A stretch of 64,000 bases of DNA. It comes from Barnesiella viscericola DSM 18177 (GTDB taxonomy: Bacteria > Bacteroidota > Bacteroidia > Bacteroidales > Barnesiellaceae). Position numbers and translations under genes: made by a program. Positions 59,462-64,000 of the stretch are shown here, one piece after another. The stretch spans positions 1,612,001 through 1,676,000 of the forward strand of contig NZ_CP007034.1 in the NCBI RefSeq assembly GCF_000512915.1, in the 5' to 3' direction. The notes beneath the pieces are model-generated. The model was not told where the DNA came from. It saw only the letters and a list, made by a program, of their open reading frames with translations, and did no database searches. Numbering within the stretch: position 1 is the stretch's first letter; every line of letters starts with the position of its first letter.

Positions 59462-61976
59462 TATTGAACAGTTTGTAAATAAATTTGGATTGACTCCATT
59501 CTGGTCTGTTGTTATCATTTTGCTTATTGTTTGCATATGGCAATATGATAAAGTTAGAGTTATTGTGACAGATATATATTGTATTGTTGCAAAAACTATC
59601 GGTTGGTTCAAACGAGAAGCAACAAAAAGAAAACTCGAAGAAATATGTAATAAAGGTCTTACTTCAATTTCACAGGAAATATCTGAATTGAATCTGCCAA
59701 ATTTAAAAATAAATTGGATTGCAAAAGGCTCGCAAGATATAACCTTGAAGGATAAAGAGGTTATTGTGTTTTTGAAATTCAACACAGATAACACACAAAA
59801 TATAATAAACACAACATCGGCATATGTAAAAAAAACACTTTTGCCAATACCTAAAACATATATGTCTCCTCAGGTACGAGATGCTATTGACTATACTGTT
59901 ATCAGAAAATGTCTGTTAGAAATACCCGAATACCGCCTTGCTGTAAACGATTTTATTAAAAATAGCCAAGATATTTGTATTGAGAATCAAGCTATAATTG
60001 ATAAAGTATGTAATATAGATGATGCTGGCTTGATGTCAAGAATACTATTTCGTGAGTACTTTGAATGGGGAAATCGAATTGCCGGACGAAATATAGATAA
60101 TAAGTACCAAAAGGAAGCGTCTGATTTTTTAGATTTCTTATATGACATCACGGCTCGCGGATATGATGATAATACAAGACTTCAGTACATTTCTGAGAAC
60201 ATAAAAGTTGGAGTTTTGTTAGTCGCAAAATTGGATACCTTTTCTGCACAAGGCGAAACGCCTTACGTAAGACGTATAAAAGAAGGATTTGCTAAAGGTA
60301 TTAGAACCTTTTATCTTTTAGCCAGAAATGAAAAATTAGACATCGTTGAAGATGTATATGGCAAGCTTATACAGACCGGAAATTATAATCTATTAAATGG
60401 CCCTAAAGCATATAAAGATGCTCAAGGTCGTGAAAATATTTGCTATTGCATTGAAATTAACAGTGAGGGAAATATGGCTCAAACGTTTAATCGTCTTTCT
60501 GATGCAATGGAGAAAAACACCACACTTGAAGCTGTAGTTCATTCTATATATGCGGATAAAATACTGTGTCAAATTAACGATGTAAAAATTATTATTCCTC
60601 ATAATAAAATAACAGACGTACCAGATTTGAAGTTATACTATTACTTTCAGGTAGGTATGTCAATTGAATTTATTCCAGAAGAATATGACAAACATGGAAA
60701 TGTGTTAGGTAGTTTGCTTCAGACAAATAGTAATCCACAAAGAATGATGGATAATAAATTCTGTGTAGGAAACGAAGTCGAGGCCATTGTTGAGCAAGCA
60801 CTTGACGATTGTCTATTTTTAAGAATAAAAGATTCTGATATTAAGGGTGTTGCTTTAAGAAAAGATATAACTTACAGTCATTATATATTTTTACACCAGC
60901 ACTTCCCAGTAGGAAGTGAATATTTATTTAGGATTATTGAAATAGATTACATTTCTAATAGATTACACCTTCAATTAGCGAATTTATGTGACCCGTGGGA
61001 AAATTTAAAATATTCAGAAGGGCAAAAACTTATTTGTACAGTATACCAAAAAAAGGAAAACTGTGTAATTACTGAGATAGAAGAGGGAGTAAAGGCTATT
61101 CTTCCTTTTACTGAAATAACTTGGTTCACTCCTGAATCATCTCAAATTAAAAAATTAAAAAATAATGTAACATTTGAATGTCGGATAAAAAGTATCAATC
61201 AAGACCGCCGATTAGTTATATTAACAATGAAATCGGCAGAATCTCCATATTTAAATTATTATAAAAGAATAGAAGAGAATGAATATATTGTTGATGCAAA
61301 AGTTATTGCCTCTGATGCAAAGGGTTTAGTTTGCCTTGCGGATGAAAAATATCGTATTTTTATTCCGCAAAGTGAAACTCATATTGGAGCAAACAAATAT
61401 AAGTGTAAGATTAAAGATCAAATTAAGGTATATATTAAAGATATCAGTAATGACAAACGATCCTTTATAGGCTCTCTAAAACCATTCATAAAACACCCTA
61501 TGCAGTGGTTTGCTGATAACTACGCACCGGGGATTGCTCTATCCAATTTGACAATAAATACGATTAATGAAAAAAGTGTGCTATTTAATATTCTTCGAAA
61601 TAATAAACTGTATTGTTTAGGACTATTACCTATTGGGGAGATTACCAACTTGTGTCATATAGAGTCAATAGAGCAGATATATAAAGATGGAATAAAATTT
61701 CCACTTATAATCACAGAAATTGATATGGAACGCTGTATTGTAAAACTTAGCTTGAAAAAGTTATTAGCAAATAATAAAGATAAGGTTAAATCGCTCGATT
61801 ATTATACAAGGTATTCTGCACATATCATAGGAAAACGTGATAATGATTCCATTATAATTGTCGACAAAATATGGATAGAGGGTATTTTGATTGAATCAAA
61901 GAATTCTAAAATTGGTGACAAAGTGTCTGTGAGGGCAATTTCTTTGGGGGAAATTCCTGAATTTAGTGGGGATTAA
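59454..61976 (+). CDS. Membrane-anchored protein with about six S1-like domains
   Basis: This 840-residue protein has one N-terminal membrane helix (about 16-31, FWSVVIILLIVCIWQY), then an unassigned cytoplasmic region (35-350). About six beta-rich units resembling S1/OB RNA-binding domains follow (roughly 355-425, 438-510, 522-594, 609-677, 690-768, 785-835). Typical pieces are VGNEVEAIVEQALDDCLFLRI, GVKAILPFTEI and IKSINQDRRLVILTMKS. It is coupled to the zinc protein upstream and is the last gene before the right attachment repeat. AT-rich composition fits cargo. A role in RNA binding at the membrane, perhaps in phage defence, is inference; no known system matches. Confidence 0.6.
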   Translation: MNDIEQFVNKFGLTPFWSVVIILLIVCIWQYDKVRVIVTDIYCIVAKTIGWFKREATKRKLEEICNKGLTSISQEISELNLPNLKINWIAKGSQDITLKDKEVIVFLKFNTDNTQNIINTTSAYVKKTLLPIPKTYMSPQVRDAIDYTVIRKCLLEIPEYRLAVNDFIKNSQDICIENQAIIDKVCNIDDAGLMSRILFREYFEWGNRIAGRNIDNKYQKEASDFLDFLYDITARGYDDNTRLQYISENIKVGVLLVAKLDTFSAQGETPYVRRIKEGFAKGIRTFYLLARNEKLDIVEDVYGKLIQTGNYNLLNGPKAYKDAQGRENICYCIEINSEGNMAQTFNRLSDAMEKNTTLEAVVHSIYADKILCQINDVKIIIPHNKITDVPDLKLYYYFQVGMSIEFIPEEYDKHGNVLGSLLQTNSNPQRMMDNKFCVGNEVEAIVEQALDDCLFLRIKDSDIKGVALRKDITYSHYIFLHQHFPVGSEYLFRIIEIDYISNRLHLQLANLCDPWENLKYSEGQKLICTVYQKKENCVITEIEEGVKAILPFTEITWFTPESSQIKKLKNNVTFECRIKSINQDRRLVILTMKSAESPYLNYYKRIEENEYIVDAKVIASDAKGLVCLADEKYRIFIPQSETHIGANKYKCKIKDQIKVYIKDISNDKRSFIGSLKPFIKHPMQWFADNYAPGIALSNLTINTINEKSVLFNILRNNKLYCLGLLPIGEITNLCHIESIEQIYKDGIKFPLIITEIDMERCIVKLSLKKLLANNKDKVKSLDYYTRYSAHIIGKRDNDSIIIVDKIWIEGILIESKNSKIGDKVSVRAISLGEIPEFSGD

Positions 61977-61997
61977 AAATAGATGTGAGTAAAACAG

Positions 61998-62061
61998 TTT
62001 GTTTGTCCTCCCTTTTCCACCCATCGCCTCAGACCGTCTCAGACGGTGCGGTTTGTTTGCG
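61998..62061 (+). repeat. Right-end TTTGTTTG repeats and palindrome
   Basis: TTTGTTTGTC at 61998-62007 and TTTGTTTGCG at 62052-62061 match the left-end repeats. The second is preceded by CGGTGCGG as at the left. Between them ACCGTCT-C-AGACGGT (62033-62047) is a perfect palindrome. These are likely arm sites for integrase or an excision factor. Confidence 0.55.
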
Positions 62062-62111
62062 CAAATTTCATTGATTATTGCATAATATATTGATAATCAA
62101 TATAGATAAAT

Positions 62112-62133
62112 TTCTTCAACGAGGAGGAATATT
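62112..62133 (+). repeat. attR: 22-bp direct repeat, right copy
   Basis: This stretch is identical to 34432-34453. The next bases make TGA, so the DUF2795 reading frame would also end correctly if this copy were joined to the gene. Confidence 0.85.
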
Positions 62134-62167
62134 GATTCCCCTTTCGCATAAACCAAGAGATTAATAT

Positions 62168-62210
62168 CAGCGCGACAGACAACGAAAATTTGTTTGTCGC
62201 GCTGATGTTT
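62168..62210 (+). terminator. Conserved left-end hairpin, second copy
   Basis: A 15-bp stem with a single G-U pair (62168-62182 with 62190-62204) is followed by ATGTTTTATT. Differences from 34487-34523 keep the pairing, which supports a function as RNA. Confidence 0.65.
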
Positions 62211-62348
62211 TATTGCCTTATATAGTGCGGTTTGTTTGTCTAAAATACATTACCTTTGTTTATCATCGAAAAAGCAGGACCTTCTATGCAGGAACTGACT
62301 AGATATGGCGAAAAACTATGTAAAGAAAATTCAGAAGATCCAAGTTTT

Positions 62349-62380
62349 ATTGGGTAAATGGACTGTTATAGTTACTTTTG
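62349..62380 (+). promoter_or_regulatory. Promoter of the Dam-family methyltransferase
   Basis: ATTG (62349-62352) and TACTTTTG (62373-62380) are 20 bases apart. The expected start of transcription is within a base or two of the ATG at 62386, so the message may be leaderless. A second -7 box (TACCTTTG, 62251-62258) lies in the repeated left-end sequence. Confidence 0.6.
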
Positions 62381-62385
62381 CATAT

Positions 62386-63297
62386 ATGAAAAGATTAGAT
62401 AAATATTCAGCAAAACCATTTATCAAATGGGTCGGGGGAAAAACCCAACTTCTTGACGATATCAAGAATACCCTACCTCATGATTTATTACAACGTGGAG
62501 AAATGGTTTACGTTGAACCTTTTGTTGGTGGAGGAGCTGTTTTGTTCTGGATTCTACAAGAATATCCCAACATAACAAAAGCTGTAATTAATGATATAAA
62601 TGAAGAGTTAATTTGTACATATCGTGTCATAAAATCAGATGTTGAAAAATTAATTCTTGAATTAACCCGAATCCAAACAGAGTATCTTGCACTAGATAAT
62701 ATTGCGAGGAAAGATTATTATTTATCTCAGCGTGAGCGTTATAATAAAAAAAATATTTCAGATATTGAAACAGCTGCATTATTCATTTTCCTAAATCGGA
62801 CTTGCTTTAATGGACTATATCGTGTAAATTCCAAAGGAATGTTTAATGTACCACATGGGAGATATACGAATCCTAAAATTTGCGATGAAAAAACATTAAG
62901 AGCTGATTCTGCTGTTCTACAGAGAGTTGAAATTCTTTGTGGCGATTTTGCACAAACAGGTAAATATGCAGATGATAATGTCTTGTATTATTTTGATCCA
63001 CCATATCGCCCTTTAACAGAGACTTCTGCATTTACTTCTTATGCAAAAGATGGTTTTGATGATACTGAACAGATGCGCTTACGTGATTTTTGTGAGCAGA
63101 TAGCAACTCACAAATCTTTATTTGTGGCAAGCAATTCAGACCCGCAAAATGTAAATAATGATGATGATTTCTTTGATCATCTTTACAAGAGATTTTCCAT
63201 CAAACGAGTTTCTGCTGCGAGAATGATAAATTCAAAAGGAAATGGACGTGGAGCTATTTCTGAAATAATGATTTCTAATGTTACCAAAGCTTACTGA
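62386..63297 (+). CDS. dam: Dam/DpnM-family adenine-N6 DNA methyltransferase
   Basis: From the ATG at 62386 this is a 303-residue protein. An in-frame start at 62305 adds a 27-residue tail not seen in the family. Motifs are FIKWVGGKTQLL, the SAM-binding VYVEPFVGGGAVLFWIL, FNGLYRVNSKGMFNVPHG and the catalytic YYFDPPYRP (DPPY). Family members methylate adenine in GATC. It is one base from the endonuclease gene and would protect host DNA from it. Confidence 0.93.
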   Translation: MKRLDKYSAKPFIKWVGGKTQLLDDIKNTLPHDLLQRGEMVYVEPFVGGGAVLFWILQEYPNITKAVINDINEELICTYRVIKSDVEKLILELTRIQTEYLALDNIARKDYYLSQRERYNKKNISDIETAALFIFLNRTCFNGLYRVNSKGMFNVPHGRYTNPKICDEKTLRADSAVLQRVEILCGDFAQTGKYADDNVLYYFDPPYRPLTETSAFTSYAKDGFDDTEQMRLRDFCEQIATHKSLFVASNSDPQNVNNDDDFFDHLYKRFSIKRVSAARMINSKGNGRGAISEIMISNVTKAY

Positions 63298-63298
63298 T

Positions 63299-64000
63299 AT
63301 GAGAAACTTTGATACTTGGCTTGCTGGTTTTAGACCTTCTATTGCCGATTATAAATATTACGTTGATTTCGATAAGGTTTTCAATAACGTGGACGCTATT
63401 AGAATTCCACTTAATATCTTGAATTCTCTTATTAGATCCAAGAATATAGAGAATGACTTCAAAAATATTTTGGTACAATATCCAGAAACTCTAAGATGTA
63501 TTCCTATCCTTTTAGCCAAGCGAGAACTTGATATTAAGGCTATGGATGAAGAGGGACAGATTGATTTTCATTTTGATAAACCAAATTGCACTAATGAAGA
63601 TTATGTAAAATTCATGAGAAAGACCGGTCTTTTTGATTTGATGGAGAATCATATTGTCAATAATCTTGTGGATTACGTGACTGGTATAGAAACTGGTCTT
63701 GATTCCAACGGACGCAAGAATCGTGGTGGTCATCTTATGGAGAATCTTGTAGAGAATTTCCTTTGCAAAGCTGGACTTGTGAAAGGAGTTGACTATTTCA
63801 AGGAAATGTATATCCATGAAATAGAGGTCAAGTGGAAAATTGATTTGTCTTCGATTTCCAATAACGGTAGCTCAGAGAAAAGATTTGATTTTGTCGTAAA
63901 AGGAGAAAAAACCATTTATGGAATAGAAACGAACTTTTATACCAGTAGTGGTTCCAAGTTGAACGAAACAGCCCGTAGCTATAAAACCATCACCATGGAA
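63299..64000 (+). CDS. DpnII-family restriction endonuclease (partial, runs off the window)
   Basis: The open frame from the ATG at 63299 continues to the window end (234 codons). The family block TGLDSNGRKNRGGHLMENLVE is followed by the nuclease core KRFDFVVKGEKTIYGIETNFY, with the Asp and the Glu of the active site. DpnII enzymes cut unmethylated GATC. The immediate Dam-family partner supports the call. The C-terminus is missing only because the sequence stops. Confidence 0.9.
   Translation, partial: MRNFDTWLAGFRPSIADYKYYVDFDKVFNNVDAIRIPLNILNSLIRSKNIENDFKNILVQYPETLRCIPILLAKRELDIKAMDEEGQIDFHFDKPNCTNEDYVKFMRKTGLFDLMENHIVNNLVDYVTGIETGLDSNGRKNRGGHLMENLVENFLCKAGLVKGVDYFKEMYIHEIEVKWKIDLSSISNNGSSEKRFDFVVKGEKTIYGIETNFYTSSGSKLNETARSYKTITME

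Larger units (their letters stand above)
62134..64000. mobile_element. Left end of a second, tandem element carrying a DpnII-type system (partial)
   Basis: Immediately right of the attachment repeat the sequence again resembles the first element's left end: a 15-bp hairpin, TTTGTTTGTC twice, then TAAAATACATTACCTTTGTTT. In place of an integrase it leads into a methyltransferase and an endonuclease gene. The element runs past the window end, so its right boundary and any integrase are not seen. Confidence 0.6.

Noticed and set aside
62305-62385. N-terminal extension of the Dam-family methyltransferase
   Set aside because: The added 27 residues match nothing in the family and lie over a consensus promoter; the ATG at 62386 fits better.

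Overview
The window looks like a chromosomal segment of a Bacteroidales bacterium. Supporting signs are the promoter form TTTG-N19/20-TAnnTTTG seen several times, a type IX secretion tail, a MobV-type mobilisable element, glycine-lipid synthesis genes and the Bacteroidetes order of the division/cell-wall cluster. The left 34 kb is compact, fairly GC-rich core genome. From about 34.45 kb the sequence becomes AT-richer accessory DNA. The genus is not fixed by anything seen here.

Core part (1-34,455). A secreted multi-domain GH84 beta-N-acetylglucosaminidase is read leftward. A promoter-headed, strongly structured leader or small RNA follows (4461-4757). Next come four exported proteins of the LPP20/FlgT/CsgG-like kind (4821-8989), closed by a terminator. 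Facing them is one unbroken leftward run of 13 genes: rsmH, ftsL, ftsI, murE, mraY, murD, ftsW, murG, murC, ftsQ, ftsA, ftsZ, yqeY-like and serS (25,725 to 9,247, counting serS as the last member). No mraZ precedes rsmH. Divergent from it are two acyltransferases matching glycine-lipid synthesis (glsA, glsB), then a WG-repeat lipoprotein, a DUF2807 protein, a tRNA-dihydrouridine synthase, an M16 peptidase, a small beta-barrel protein, a LOG-family protein, a PduO-type cobalamin adenosyltransferase and a DUF2795 protein.

Integrated element (about 34,432-62,133). A perfect 22-bp direct repeat brackets about 27.7 kb. Its left copy is the last 22 bases of DUF2795 coding sequence, running into the stop codon. 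Inside are a tyrosine integrase, an IS-interrupted membrane protein, an excisionase-like HTH protein, a DUF3987 helicase/primase-like protein, a zinc-finger/TOPRIM-like protein and a MobV relaxase. The cargo is a defence block read leftward: XRE regulator, hsdR, a papain-like cysteine peptidase, hsdM, a YhcG (DUF1016) nuclease, a GmrSD-like DUF262/DUF1524 protein and hsdS. Two silent hsdS cassettes and a dedicated tyrosine recombinase form an inversion system that can swap target-recognition domains. The block is damaged: hsdR has a one-base deletion in an A-run near its start, IS982 cut the GmrSD-like gene and separated it from hsdS, and an IS4-family element sits inside hsdS. A second IS4-type element lies upstream of the XRE gene. 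At the right end is a two-gene cassette of a small zinc-binding protein and a membrane-anchored protein with about six S1-like domains. I could not assign it to a known system.

Beyond 62,133 the left-end sequence of the element (hairpin, TTTGTTTG repeats, promoter) recurs, followed by a Dam-family methyltransferase and a DpnII-family endonuclease cut by the window end. This looks like a second element stacked in tandem at the same attachment site.
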